A stretch of 64,000 nucleotides of DNA from CALZKI01 sp045124055 (GTDB lineage Bacteria > Bacillota > Clostridia > Lachnospirales > Lachnospiraceae): NCBI GenBank assembly GCA_045124055.1, contig JBGVKZ010000035.1, positions 1 to 64,000 on the forward strand. The letters are read 5' to 3'. The position numbers and the translations under genes are program-made. The stretch's first letter is position 1; each line of letters begins with the position of its first letter. The notes beneath the pieces were generated by a model, which saw nothing but the letters and a program-made list of their open reading frames with translations, searched no databases and was not told the origin of the DNA. Shown here piece after piece: positions 32,047 through 41,536 of this stretch.

Positions 32047-32658
32047 TTATTTTTCTCTACCAGAAACTTCAATCACTTCGGTTTTTCCTACAATTACGTC
32101 TTCATTTGGCATAAGCTTTTTCATCTGCAAGCCAAGCCAAAACTCTGAAATTCCGTCTAATAAAAGAATAATACCTATTATTCTAAAAGCTAAGGTTACT
32201 GCTTTAAATGGATTAAACAAAAGCAATACTCCTAAACCGATTGTGGCAATGGAAATAATGAGTGCCACCCACCAATGACTATATTTTAAAGATGCAAAAT
32301 CAATGCTGTATTTTAAATCTACAATACCATGCATCACAATAATACCACCAATAATCATCGGTAAAAGTGAAAGAACAAACTCCGGCTGTAAGAACATAAA
32401 TACGCCAATGGCAATTAATACAACCGAAAATACCATTCCAAAACCGGTCATAAAGTTTCGTTCCTTTGCCCAAAAGGAAAGTGCCAGATAAATAATTCCT
32501 ACAACTAAAATAATCGCCCCTAAAACATAATTGGCTGCATTAGCAACTCCCTCTGGCCATATACACAAGATTAATCCAAATAGAATACACAGTAGCGAAG
32601 TCGTAATCCAACCGCCCTTGATTCTTCTGTACTTACTTTTGATTTCAACTACTTTCAT
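32047..32658 (-). CDS. HdeD/DUF308 family membrane protein
   Basis: A 203-residue protein with six membrane segments arranged as three hairpins, each with Gly and Pro at the turns ('LCIWPEG', 'MFLQPEF', 'LLFNPFK'). This is the DUF308 repeat typical of HdeD, a membrane protein linked to acid stress in Escherichia coli. Its role here is not known. The start at 32656-32658 has GGGAG upstream. Confidence 0.85.
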   Translation of the reverse strand: MKVVEIKSKYRRIKGGWITTSLLCILFGLILCIWPEGVANAANYVLGAIILVVGIIYLALSFWAKERNFMTGFGMVFSVVLIAIGVFMFLQPEFVLSLLPMIIGGIIVMHGIVDLKYSIDFASLKYSHWWVALIISIATIGLGVLLLFNPFKAVTLAFRIIGIILLLDGISEFWLGLQMKKLMPNEDVIVGKTEVIEVSGREK

Positions 32659-32714
32659 ATTAAACTCCCACAAAAAAGAATCTTTTATAGCCTTATTATA
32701 TCACAACTTTTTTA

Positions 32715-33467
32715 TTAGTGATATAAAACTTCCATCAAAGTTAAACCTTTTGCTGCTGCAAGAAATCCTGCATTTTTTCTTTCCAAAGAGCCAAGTGCAT
32801 CTTCTACAGACGAAACACTTCTCTCCAAAAGACCTACTTCAATCAGCGTTCCAGTTAAAATTCGTACCATATGATACAAAAATCCATCACCTTTATAAGT
32901 TAGAGTGATTTCATCGCCTGTTTTTTGAATATCAATACTCTCTATGGTCCTAACAGTAGATTTTTTCCCACGTTTTGTAGACGTAAATGCTTTAAAATCG
33001 TGAGTACCAGTCAAACGTTCTGCTGCCTGTCTCATTTGTTCAATATCTAAAGGCTTTTCCACCACACAGGCATATCTTCTATCAAATACGTGTGGTATCT
33101 TGGAATTGATAATACGATATTGATAAATTTTACCTACTGCATTTAATCTTGCGTGAAAACGTTCACCAGCTTCTTTTAAGGAAACAACTGCAATATCCTC
33201 TGGTAAATACTGGTTGATGTAGTCCCTGATTTCTGTTTCTGTTTTTTCTTCCATCAGCCCGGAATACAACTTAAAATGTGCTACCTGACCTTTTGCATGA
33301 ACCCCCGCATCCGTTCTTCCTGCACCGTGAACCTCTACCGTTTCACCAGCCATTTTAGAAAGAATATTTTCTAACTTGCCTTGAATGGTATTATCGGTAC
33401 TTTCCTGCTTTTGCCAGCCCTGATATTTCGTTCCTTCATATTGCAAAATCATTCGGTAATTTCGCAT
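32715..33467 (-). CDS. truA: tRNA pseudouridine(38-40) synthase
   Basis: A 250-residue TruA that converts uridines 38-40 of tRNA anticodon arms to pseudouridine. The catalytic Asp is in 'GAGRTDAGVHAKGQVAHF' (D near 52). Other family parts are 'FHARLNAVGKIYQYRI' and 'GDGFLYHMVRILTG'. It overlaps engB by 19 bases. Confidence 0.96.
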   Translation of the reverse strand: MRNYRMILQYEGTKYQGWQKQESTDNTIQGKLENILSKMAGETVEVHGAGRTDAGVHAKGQVAHFKLYSGLMEEKTETEIRDYINQYLPEDIAVVSLKEAGERFHARLNAVGKIYQYRIINSKIPHVFDRRYACVVEKPLDIEQMRQAAERLTGTHDFKAFTSTKRGKKSTVRTIESIDIQKTGDEITLTYKGDGFLYHMVRILTGTLIEVGLLERSVSSVEDALGSLERKNAGFLAAAKGLTLMEVLYH

Positions 33468-34066
33468 TCTGCACCGTCGCCTTTCCTCATAAAGCCTTCA
33501 ATTACTTCATAAATTTCGTCTCTACCCTGTTTTGTCTGAGCAGAAAAAGGTATCACTACTGTTCCCTTTTCTACTTTCAATCCATCTTTTACCATTTTCA
33601 CGTGTTTTTGCAACTGATTTCTACTGATTTTATCTGCTTTCGTCGCAATAATAATAGGATGAAAACCATTGGCTAAAATCCAGCTATACATCTGTTTATC
33701 GTTCGCTGATGGCTCGTGGCGAATATCTATCAAAAGAAAAACTGCCTTTAATTGCTTAGATTTCTTTAAATATCGTTCAATCATCTTTCCCCACTTGGCT
33801 TTTATTTCTTCGCTTACTTTCGCATAACCATAGCCTGGCAAATCCACAAAATAAATCTCATTGTTTACATTATAAAAATTGATAGTCTGTGTCTTTCCCG
33901 GCTGGGAACTGGTTCTTGCAAGAGATTTTCGATTCATAAGAGCATTGATGAGGGAAGATTTACCCACGTTACTTTTTCCTGCAAAAGCAATTTCCATAAA
34001 TGTATTATCCGGTAAGGTACTGGTAATTCCGCAAACGGTTTCCAATGCTGCACTTTTAATTATCAT
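33449..34066 (-). CDS. engB: Ribosome biogenesis GTP-binding protein EngB/YsxC
   Basis: A 205-residue GTPase needed for 50S subunit assembly. G1 'GKSNVGKSSLIN' (near 30-41), G3 'DLPGYG', G4 'TKAD' and G5 'SAQ' are visible. It is encoded directly after lon (11-base gap), the usual order in Firmicutes. Confidence 0.96.
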   Translation of the reverse strand: MIIKSAALETVCGITSTLPDNTFMEIAFAGKSNVGKSSLINALMNRKSLARTSSQPGKTQTINFYNVNNEIYFVDLPGYGYAKVSEEIKAKWGKMIERYLKKSKQLKAVFLLIDIRHEPSANDKQMYSWILANGFHPIIIATKADKISRNQLQKHVKMVKDGLKVEKGTVVIPFSAQTKQGRDEIYEVIEGFMRKGDGAECEITE

Positions 34067-34077
34067 ACAAATATCCT

Positions 34078-36429
34078 CTAGTCTACAAATGCCTGTTTGA
34101 TTACTTGTTCCATTGTTTCCACAAAGACAATTTCCATTCCTTCTTTAATTTCTTCAGAAATTTCCTCAATGTCTTTCTGGTTTTCTATTGGTACTAAGAC
34201 CTTTTTTATACCGGCATTTTTCGCTGCCAGTACTTTTTCTTTTAAACCACCGATTGCAAGAACTCTGCCACGTAAGGTAATTTCGCCTGTCATTGCTACC
34301 AAGGGGTCTACTTTTTTATTTGAAGCAGCAGATAAAATCGCTGTCGCCATTGTGATACCGGCGGATGGACCATCTTTTGGTACAGCCCCTTCCGGTACGT
34401 GAATATGGAAATCATGTTCCTTAAAAAAATCAGGTGTTATTTTATATGTATCCCCTACACTTCTGACATAACTAAAGGCTGTCATAGCAGATTCTTTCAT
34501 CACATCGCCTAATTTTCCGGTTAACTGAATTTCTCCTTTTCCGTGCATAACATTGACTTCGATTTCTAAAGTGTCTCCACCTACACTGGTCCACGCAAGT
34601 CCACGAACAATGCCAACTTCTGCTTTTTTATTTGCTTTATCCTGTCGATATTTCTCTTTTCCAAGGAAATCTTTTAAGTTTTTAGTATTGACTTTTACAG
34701 TCAAAGAATTACCCTCTTTATTCTCGCCTTTTTGTCTTGCCTGCAGAATTTCTTTTGCGGCTTTACGACAAATCTTCGCAATCTGTCTTTCTAATTCACG
34801 AACACCGGCTTCTTTTGTATAGTTCTCAATCATTCCTTTGATAGCACCATCGCTGATACTCAGTTCTTTATTGGTTAAACCATTTTTTTCAAACTGTTTC
34901 TTTATCAAATGTTCTTTAGCAATATGGAATTTCTCATTAGCAGTATAACTTCCTACTTCAATTATTTCCATACGGTCAAGAAGTGGTCTTGGTATCGTTT
35001 GTATGGAGTTAGCAGTGGCTATAAATAGCACATTTGACAAATCCACAGGGACTTCTACATAGTGGTCAATAAAGTGTTTATTTTGCTCAGAATCCAAGAC
35101 TTCCAAAAGAGCCGAAAAGGTATCTCCTTTGTAGTCATTGCTGACCTTATCAATTTCATCTAACAGCATCAATGGGTTGTTGACACCAGCCTGCTTGAGT
35201 CCATTTACCATACGTCCAGGCATTGCACCCACGTAGGTCTTTCTATGTCCTCGAATTTCTGCTTCATCTCTCACGCCTCCAAGGCAAATTCGTACATATT
35301 GCTTGTTCAAGGCTTCTGCCACACTTTTGGCAATCGAGGTCTTTCCAGTTCCCGGAGGTCCTACAAGACAAATAATAGGGCTATCCCCTTTCCCTGTCAG
35401 AACACGAACTGCCAAAAATTCTACAATTCTTTCTTTCACTTTTTCCAGGCCATAGTGCTGTTCTTCTAAAACTTTCTCAGCGTGGGCAAGGTCCATATTA
35501 TCTTTGGAGGATTTCTTCCAAGGCAAACTTAAAAGAGTTTCAATGTAACCTCTCTCCACTGCTCCTTCTGAAGAAGAATCGGAAAGAGTTTTCAAGCGTT
35601 CAATTTCTGTCTTAATTTTCTCTTTTATCACTTTATCTGCTTTTAATTTCTTTAATTCTTCTTCGTATTTATCAATCTCAGGCATCTTACCGGTGTAGCC
35701 CAGTTCTTCCTTGATAAATCCCATCTGCTCGCGAAGAACGTACTCTTTCTGGTGTTTATCAATTCTTTCTTTCACTTTTGCTGCCATATCCGTTTTAATG
35801 GTTGCCATATTAATTTCATTGGATAGAATAACAGCTACGCTTTCTACTCGTTTGGAAATACTGAAAGTTTCCAGAATTTCCTGTTTTTTTGTAAAAGGAA
35901 TTGGCATACCAGCAATAATCTGGTCTGCTAATACACCTGGCTTTTTAATCGTTTCAAAGTGACTAATGAGCCCTTTTCCTACCTTTGGATAATACTGTGC
36001 GTATTTTTTAAATAGATCCTGAATGTATCCAACATAGGCGGCCTTTTCATCTTCACTTTCCAAATCGTCAATAGAAGAAATTTCTTCTATCACTGCTGAC
36101 AAGTATTTGTCATTTTCTTCTTCCCACTGAATGATTTTGCCTCTGGAAAGTCCTTCCACAAACAGACTCACCAAACCATCTTTTCTTCTATGCATCTGCT
36201 TTACAGTGGCAATCGCACCAACTTCATAGATTTGCTCATATTTTGGTGCATCTATTTCCGCTTTTTTCTGAGAAACTAAAAAAATCTCGCTTTTTTCCTC
36301 TAAAGCAACTTCCACCGCTTTAATGGATTTTTCTCTATTTAAATCAAAATGAAGCATCATATCCGGCATAACAACAAGTCCTCGTAAGGCAATTACCGGC
36401 ATGCTTTTTTGCATAATTTTCTCTTCCAT
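34078..36429 (-). CDS. lon: ATP-dependent protease Lon
   Basis: A 783-residue Lon protease. It has the N-terminal substrate-binding domain (1-200), a coiled-coil middle, the AAA+ module (Walker A 'GPPGTGKT', Walker B 'MLLDEIDK') and the C-terminal protease domain with catalytic Ser in 'PKDGPSAGITMATA' and Lys in 'KEKVLAA'. The start is uncertain: an ATG six codons in (36414) is a possible alternative, since neither has a strong ribosome binding site. It lies in the block tig-clpP-clpX-lon-engB. Confidence 0.96.
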   Translation of the reverse strand: MEEKIMQKSMPVIALRGLVVMPDMMLHFDLNREKSIKAVEVALEEKSEIFLVSQKKAEIDAPKYEQIYEVGAIATVKQMHRRKDGLVSLFVEGLSRGKIIQWEEENDKYLSAVIEEISSIDDLESEDEKAAYVGYIQDLFKKYAQYYPKVGKGLISHFETIKKPGVLADQIIAGMPIPFTKKQEILETFSISKRVESVAVILSNEINMATIKTDMAAKVKERIDKHQKEYVLREQMGFIKEELGYTGKMPEIDKYEEELKKLKADKVIKEKIKTEIERLKTLSDSSSEGAVERGYIETLLSLPWKKSSKDNMDLAHAEKVLEEQHYGLEKVKERIVEFLAVRVLTGKGDSPIICLVGPPGTGKTSIAKSVAEALNKQYVRICLGGVRDEAEIRGHRKTYVGAMPGRMVNGLKQAGVNNPLMLLDEIDKVSNDYKGDTFSALLEVLDSEQNKHFIDHYVEVPVDLSNVLFIATANSIQTIPRPLLDRMEIIEVGSYTANEKFHIAKEHLIKKQFEKNGLTNKELSISDGAIKGMIENYTKEAGVRELERQIAKICRKAAKEILQARQKGENKEGNSLTVKVNTKNLKDFLGKEKYRQDKANKKAEVGIVRGLAWTSVGGDTLEIEVNVMHGKGEIQLTGKLGDVMKESAMTAFSYVRSVGDTYKITPDFFKEHDFHIHVPEGAVPKDGPSAGITMATAILSAASNKKVDPLVAMTGEITLRGRVLAIGGLKEKVLAAKNAGIKKVLVPIENQKDIEEISEEIKEGMEIVFVETMEQVIKQAFVD

Positions 36430-36462
36430 ACTCTCACACTTTTCTCTCTAAAACTACAAAGA

Positions 36463-36486
36463 CCGCCACAAATGTGGCGGCCCTTT
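36463..36486. terminator. Hairpin between clpX and lon
   Basis: CCGCCAC-AAAT-GTGGCGG is followed by CCCTTTTTT on the plus strand, but only by TCTTTG on the minus strand, where the genes lie. It may attenuate rather than stop transcription from clpX into lon. Confidence 0.5.
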
Positions 36487-36501
36487 TTTGATTATATAAC
36501 T

Positions 36502-37755
36502 CTAACGATGTTTTATGATAGGTTCGCCTGTACCTTCCACAGCCCCTTTTGTAATAATACATTCTGTAATAGTATCATCTGATGGAATCTGATACATAAT
36601 ATCCATCATAACTTTTTCCATAATAGAACGAAGTCCTCTGGCACCTGTTTTTCTCTCAAATGCCTGGTCTGCAATGGCGTAAATTGCATCTTCTTCAAAG
36701 CTTAATTTTACATCATCAAAATCAAACAATTTTTGATACTGTTTTACTAAAGCACTCTTTGGCTCTTTTAAAATACGAACCAAAGCATCTTTATCCAAAC
36801 CTTCTAAGGAAACGTTAATCGGCACACGACCAACAAATTCAGGAATTAAGCCAAATTTTACTAAATCCTGTGGGATAATCTCTTTAAAGATTTCGCCGAT
36901 TTCTCTGGAACTTTTGGTTGCAATTTCTGCATTGAAACCGATGGATTTGCGGTCAAGCCTCTTTTCCACAATTTTTTCAAGCCCATCAAAAGCACCACCA
37001 CAAATAAATAAGATATTTGAGGTATCTATCTGAATCAGTTCTTGATGTGGGTGTTTTCTGCCTCCCTGTGGTGGAACGCTAGCAACTGTTCCTTCAATAA
37101 TTTTAAGAAGTGCCTGCTGCACCCCCTCACCTGAAACATCTCTTGTAATAGATACATTTTCACTTTTTTTAGTTATTTTGTCAATTTCATCGATGTAAAT
37201 GATACCATACTGAGCACGTTCTACATCATTGTCTGCCGCCTGAATTAACTTCAGTAAAATATTTTCAACATCTTCACCCACATAACCTGCTTCTGTCAAA
37301 GTAGTGGCATCCGCAATGGCAAAAGGTACGTTAATAATTTTTGCTAAGGTCTGGGCTAAATAGGTCTTACCAGAGCCGGTAGGACCAATCATAATAATAT
37401 TACTCTTTTGTAATTCCACACCGTCGTTTTCTTTTTGGGATAAAACACGTTTATAATGGTTGTATACAGCAACTGCCAATACTTTCTTTGCGTCTTCCTG
37501 TCCGATGACATATTCATCTAAAAAATTCTTGATTTCAATGGGTTTTAACAGGTTAATATCTACTTCTACTTCCTGTTCTTCCTCTCTGTCAATATCGTCA
37601 AATTCTTCCATAATAATGTCATTACAGATTTCTATACATTCATCACAGATAAAAACTCCGGAACCTTGTGGTCCTGCGATAAGTTTTCTCGCCATTCCCT
37701 GTGATTTTCCACAAAAAGAACATTTAACTCTGCCGTCAGAATTCTTTCCTGCCAT
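36502..37755 (-). CDS. clpX: ClpX, ATP-dependent unfoldase of the ClpXP protease
   Basis: A 417-residue AAA+ unfoldase that feeds substrates to ClpP. The N-terminal zinc-binding domain has four cysteines (CSFCGK near 13-16 and 'CDECIEIC' near 38). Walker A 'GPTGSGKT', 'IIYIDEIDK' and the ClpP-docking loop around 'IGF' are present. It follows clpP directly. Confidence 0.97.
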   Translation of the reverse strand: MAGKNSDGRVKCSFCGKSQGMARKLIAGPQGSGVFICDECIEICNDIIMEEFDDIDREEEQEVEVDINLLKPIEIKNFLDEYVIGQEDAKKVLAVAVYNHYKRVLSQKENDGVELQKSNIIMIGPTGSGKTYLAQTLAKIINVPFAIADATTLTEAGYVGEDVENILLKLIQAADNDVERAQYGIIYIDEIDKITKKSENVSITRDVSGEGVQQALLKIIEGTVASVPPQGGRKHPHQELIQIDTSNILFICGGAFDGLEKIVEKRLDRKSIGFNAEIATKSSREIGEIFKEIIPQDLVKFGLIPEFVGRVPINVSLEGLDKDALVRILKEPKSALVKQYQKLFDFDDVKLSFEEDAIYAIADQAFERKTGARGLRSIMEKVMMDIMYQIPSDDTITECIITKGAVEGTGEPIIKHR

Positions 37756-37779
37756 ATATTATAACTCCTAAAATTCGTT

Positions 37780-38370
37780 TTAGTTCTCTATTCTTGAAGT
37801 GATAACTTTATCAATTAAGCCGTATTCTACTGCTTCTTGAGCTGTTTTCCAGTTATCTCTTTCTGTATCGGCAGCAATGGTTTCATAATCCTTGCCTGTA
37901 TTTTCTGCAAGCATTCTGTTTAATTTCTCTTTCGTTTTTAAAATGTGTTTTGCTGCGATTTCGATTTCAGTCGCCTGACCCTGTGTTCCGCCAAGTGGCT
38001 GATGAATCATAATTTCTGCATTTGGAAGTGCATAACGTTTTCCTTTTGCACCACCTGCAAGTAAAAATGCACCCATACTGGCTGCCATACCAATACACAT
38101 AGTTGAAACATCACATTTGATGTACTGCATTGTATCATAAATTGCCATTCCGGCTGTTACAGAACCACCTGGACTATTGATATATAACTGAATATCTTTG
38201 TCCGGGTCTTCTGCTTCTAAGAAAAGTAACTGTGCTACAACAAGGCTTGCTGTTGTTTCATTTACTTCTTCTCCCAAGAAAATAATTCTATCTTTTAATA
38301 ATCTCGAATATATATCGTAAGATCTTTCTCCTTTGCTTGTCTGTTCAACGACATAAGGTACTAAACTCAT
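37780..38370 (-). CDS. clpP: ClpP protease subunit
   Basis: A 196-residue serine protease forming the proteolytic chamber. The catalytic triad is visible: Ser in 'CIGMAASMGAFLLAGG', His in 'IMIHQPLGG' and Asp in the following 'DTERDNW' region. The ATG at 38368-38370 is used because AGGAGG lies 8 bases upstream; a TTG six bases earlier is less likely. Confidence 0.97.
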   Translation of the reverse strand: MSLVPYVVEQTSKGERSYDIYSRLLKDRIIFLGEEVNETTASLVVAQLLFLEAEDPDKDIQLYINSPGGSVTAGMAIYDTMQYIKCDVSTMCIGMAASMGAFLLAGGAKGKRYALPNAEIMIHQPLGGTQGQATEIEIAAKHILKTKEKLNRMLAENTGKDYETIAADTERDNWKTAQEAVEYGLIDKVITSRIEN

Positions 38371-38396
38371 CTTCAAATCCTCCTATACATTCTTTT

Positions 38397-38429
38397 ATGG
38401 CAGCCATTTTTATAAAAAACGGCTGCCAT
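38397..38429. other. Hairpin between tig and clpP
   Basis: ATGGCAGCC (38397-38405) pairs with GGCTGCCAT (38421-38429). No U-tract follows on the coding strand, so it may stabilise the end of the tig message rather than end transcription. Confidence 0.5.
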
Positions 38430-38444
38430 CATATGTTTTAACTC

Positions 38445-39731
38445 TTATTTTTCTTTTGCATTACTTACTACGAATTCAACTGCTTTTCTAACAACAATAT
38501 CTTTCTTAACTTCTGCTGAGTGTTTGTCACCAAGTAATTCTTTTACTTTGTCAGCTTCCATCTGATACATTTCTGCCATTTTTGCAATTTCTTCATCGTA
38601 TTCTGCATCTGTTACTTCCATTTTTTCTGCTTGGGCAACTGCTTCTAATACCAATCTTGCCTGGATACGTCTTAATGCCTGTGGTTTTACCTGTTCTAAT
38701 AATGTTTCCACAGTTAAACCAGTAAACTGCATATACTGTTCCATAGAAAGACCCTGCATCTGAATTCTCTGAGCGAAATCTTCAACCATCTGTCTCTGCT
38801 GTGTTTCAAGCATTGCATCTGGGATTTCCATTTCAGCTTTTTCAATGATTGCGTCGATGACTGCATCTTCTTTCGCATCTTTTGCTGCTTTTTCTTTTCT
38901 TTCTGTAATTTTTGCTTTTACTGATTCTTTGTATTCCGCTACTGTTTCAAATTCTGAAACTTCTGCTGCGAAATCATCATCTAATTCTGGTAATTCTTTT
39001 ACTTTAATTTCTTTTACAGTACATTTGAATACTGCTGCTTTACCAGCTAAGTCTTCTGAGTGGTAATCTTCTGGGAAAGTAACATTTACTTCTGTTTCTT
39101 CGTTTAATTTTGCACCAACTAACTGTTCTTCAAATCCAGGAATGAAAGCACCTGAACCGATTGTTAATGGGTAATTTTCTCCTTTGCCGCCTTCAAAAGC
39201 AACGCCGTCAACAAATCCTTCAAAATCAATAACTGTCATATCACCATTTTCTACGGCTCTATCTTCCACTGAGATTGTTCTTGCATTTGCATCTCTTTCT
39301 CTGTCGATTTCTTCATTAATCTGTTCTTCTGTAACTTCTACATCTAATTTTTCAACAGTAACACCTTTGTATTTTCCAAGTTTTACTTCTGGTTTTAAAG
39401 CAACTTCTGCTGTGAAAATGAAAGGTTTTCCTTTTTCAATCTGTGTTACTTCTACTTTTGGTGAAGAAACGATTTCTTCTTCACATTCTTCAACTGCTTT
39501 TTCATAAGCTGGTCCGATTAATGCATTGGCTGCATCTTCGTAGAAAATTTCAGGTCCGTACATTTTTTCAACCATCTGACGAGGTACTTTACCTTTTCTA
39601 AAACCAGGAACACTGATTTTTCCTTTATTTTTCTGGAAAGCAGTTTCTAATGCTTTGTCTAATTCTTCTGCTGAAACTTCAATAGTAAGTTTCGCCATAT
39701 TTTTTTCTAATTTTTCAACTTGTAAACTCAT
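38445..39731 (-). CDS. tig: Trigger factor, ribosome-associated chaperone and prolyl isomerase
   Basis: A 428-residue chaperone acting on nascent chains. The ribosome-binding signature 'GFRKGKVPRQMVEKMYG' is near residues 43-59. The FKBP-type isomerase domain spans about 150-245 ('GDMTVIDFEGFVDGVAFEGG'), then the helical C-terminal arms follow. The start is set by AGGAGG before the ATG at 39729-39731. It heads the protease block; an extended -10 (TGC-TATAAT, 39847-39852) upstream is the likely promoter. Confidence 0.96.
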   Translation of the reverse strand: MSLQVEKLEKNMAKLTIEVSAEELDKALETAFQKNKGKISVPGFRKGKVPRQMVEKMYGPEIFYEDAANALIGPAYEKAVEECEEEIVSSPKVEVTQIEKGKPFIFTAEVALKPEVKLGKYKGVTVEKLDVEVTEEQINEEIDRERDANARTISVEDRAVENGDMTVIDFEGFVDGVAFEGGKGENYPLTIGSGAFIPGFEEQLVGAKLNEETEVNVTFPEDYHSEDLAGKAAVFKCTVKEIKVKELPELDDDFAAEVSEFETVAEYKESVKAKITERKEKAAKDAKEDAVIDAIIEKAEMEIPDAMLETQQRQMVEDFAQRIQMQGLSMEQYMQFTGLTVETLLEQVKPQALRRIQARLVLEAVAQAEKMEVTDAEYDEEIAKMAEMYQMEADKVKELLGDKHSAEVKKDIVVRKAVEFVVSNAKEK

Positions 39732-39872
39732 GTTACAACTCCTCCTATATCCTTCTGTGAATCTCTCTATTAAAATATGGTATATTTTACTCCGTCCTAG
39801 AATATTTTTCCACGACAACAAAGACCATAGTCACAGTCATTTAAGAATTATAGCACAAGCCTTGGAAAATTA

Positions 39873-40130
39873 CTAGCATTTTTTAGTGTTCTTCGCGTAA
39901 ATTACCTTAGAATTCATACCTTTTAGCATTCCAATTTTACCAGAAACCGTACTAATGACATTTTCCGGTGCTTCCATTACGACACTGATGACCGCAATAT
40001 CGTTTTCGGCATGTGGTATTCCCATTCTTCCAATTATATAATCACCAAACTCATGTAAAATGGTATTGAGCTTGCCAGTCTCCTTTTTGTCTTCCACAAT
40101 AATGCCGATAAGAGCTACTCGTTTTTCCAT
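39873..40130 (-). CDS. TM1266-like putative iron-only hydrogenase system regulator
   Basis: An 85-residue ACT-like (NikR C-terminal-like) protein. The opening 'MEKRVALIGIIVEDKKETGKLN', then 'LHEFGDYIIGRMGIPH' and 'GKIGMLKGMNSKVIYAK', match the TM1266 family, often encoded near [FeFe]-hydrogenase maturation genes. No hydrogenase genes lie in this window. Its start overlaps the end of the permease-ATPase gene by 16 bases, tying it to the ABC transporter operon. Confidence 0.85.
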   Translation of the reverse strand: MEKRVALIGIIVEDKKETGKLNTILHEFGDYIIGRMGIPHAENDIAVISVVMEAPENVISTVSGKIGMLKGMNSKVIYAKNTKKC

Positions 40131-41503
40131 AGGTAGACTTCCTCCCCCTGCATCTTTCTCACATCATCTTTTAGATGTGTGGTAAATAAAATCGTTCTGC
40201 CTTTTTGATATTTTTTTATAAATGTAATGGTGTTTTCCTTCGTTGCCTCATCTAAGCCATTAAATGCCTCGTCTAATAAAACAATGACGCTATCCGAAAG
40301 CATTGCTCTGGCAATTTCCACACGTCTTTTCATACCACCACTATATTCTCTTATGGGCTTTTTGAGGGCCTCTGGTGGAAGAATTTCTTCCAATGCTTTC
40401 TCTACTGCTTCTAAAGTCATCGTGCATTGTCCTGTGGCAAACACATTCTCACCTGCCGTATATTCTTCAAACAACCTGTTATCCTGAAAAACAAATGACT
40501 TAACGCCTTCGAATTTTGTCATATCTCCTTTCTCTATTTTTTGTAGTCCACAAATGCTGCGTAAAAAGGTTGTTTTGCCTATGCCGGAGGCACCAATGAT
40601 ACAATAGGTTTTTCCAGTTTCAAAAAAACATGTGACATTATCTAGAATTTTTTCTTTCCCAAAAGAAACCGTAAGGTCTTTCATCATTAGATTTTTCATT
40701 TCATAACTTTTGTAATTTTTGCTTTTCAGTTTTCCTGTAGGTTTTTTATGAAAATAGAAGTTTGTCACTTTTACATAAAACTTTTCACATAAGAAGGATA
40801 CAAAAATAATCGTAACCAGCCAAGACAAAACCCCCGCCGTATCTAAATAGATTTTTGACATATAAATACGTTCGCCCATAGAATAGTCCGGCGTTCCGAT
40901 AATTTCTGCTGCTATTCCCGCCTTGAAAACCATTCCCACCGTCAAGCGAACGGCACTGATAAAATAAGGTTCTAAAGCAGGTAAATAAATAAATCTCATT
41001 CGGTTTTTAAGGGGCATAGCAAATACTTTTGCCACTTCCATTTGTCCCTTAGGGATTTGCCCCAGTCCTTCTAAAAGGTTTAAATATATGGGTGGAAATG
41101 CTACAATAAGTGCTACATAAAAAGCGAGATTTTTTGACCCTGCCCAGATGAGCAAAAGCACAATAAAGCAAGCGATTGGAGCAGCCTTCAAAAATTGCAC
41201 AAGGGGAGCTAAGATTTCCTCTATAATTTTCTGTTTCCACGCAAAAATGCTACAAAGAATCGCGAAAATGAGTCCCAGTAAGAATCCTGCATTTATGTAG
41301 AGCATTGTGTTGCCTACTGTTTTATAGTATTCTCTAGTTTGTAAATCCTCAAAAAGTCTTTTCAAAACCGCTATGGGTGTTTCTAACAAAATGGAATTAT
41401 CAATCAAAAGGGCGGCTATCTGCCACAGTAAAATCCAACCAAAAACAATGAGAATTTTTCGCCATATGAAGTTTTGTTTTTCTCTTTTCTTTTCTACTTT
41501 CAT
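40115..41503 (-). CDS. Fused ABC transporter permease and ATPase (SsuC-SsuB type)
   Basis: A 462-residue single chain. Residues about 15-245 form a membrane permease with six segments and the BPD-type EAA loop ('GLGQIPKGQMEVAKVFAMPLKNRMRFIYLP'). Residues about 255-462 form an ABC ATPase: Walker A 'GASGIGKTT', signature 'YSGGMKRRVEIARAM', Walker B 'VIVLLDEAF'. These are normally two proteins in the nitrate/sulfonate/taurine importer group, so the fusion is unusual. It works with the binding lipoprotein encoded just upstream. The substrate is not evident. Confidence 0.88.
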   Translation of the reverse strand: MKVEKKREKQNFIWRKILIVFGWILLWQIAALLIDNSILLETPIAVLKRLFEDLQTREYYKTVGNTMLYINAGFLLGLIFAILCSIFAWKQKIIEEILAPLVQFLKAAPIACFIVLLLIWAGSKNLAFYVALIVAFPPIYLNLLEGLGQIPKGQMEVAKVFAMPLKNRMRFIYLPALEPYFISAVRLTVGMVFKAGIAAEIIGTPDYSMGERIYMSKIYLDTAGVLSWLVTIIFVSFLCEKFYVKVTNFYFHKKPTGKLKSKNYKSYEMKNLMMKDLTVSFGKEKILDNVTCFFETGKTYCIIGASGIGKTTFLRSICGLQKIEKGDMTKFEGVKSFVFQDNRLFEEYTAGENVFATGQCTMTLEAVEKALEEILPPEALKKPIREYSGGMKRRVEIARAMLSDSVIVLLDEAFNGLDEATKENTITFIKKYQKGRTILFTTHLKDDVRKMQGEEVYLWKNE

Positions 41504-41536
41504 ACGTTCTTTCCTTAGTCTTGATTGGTTAAAAAG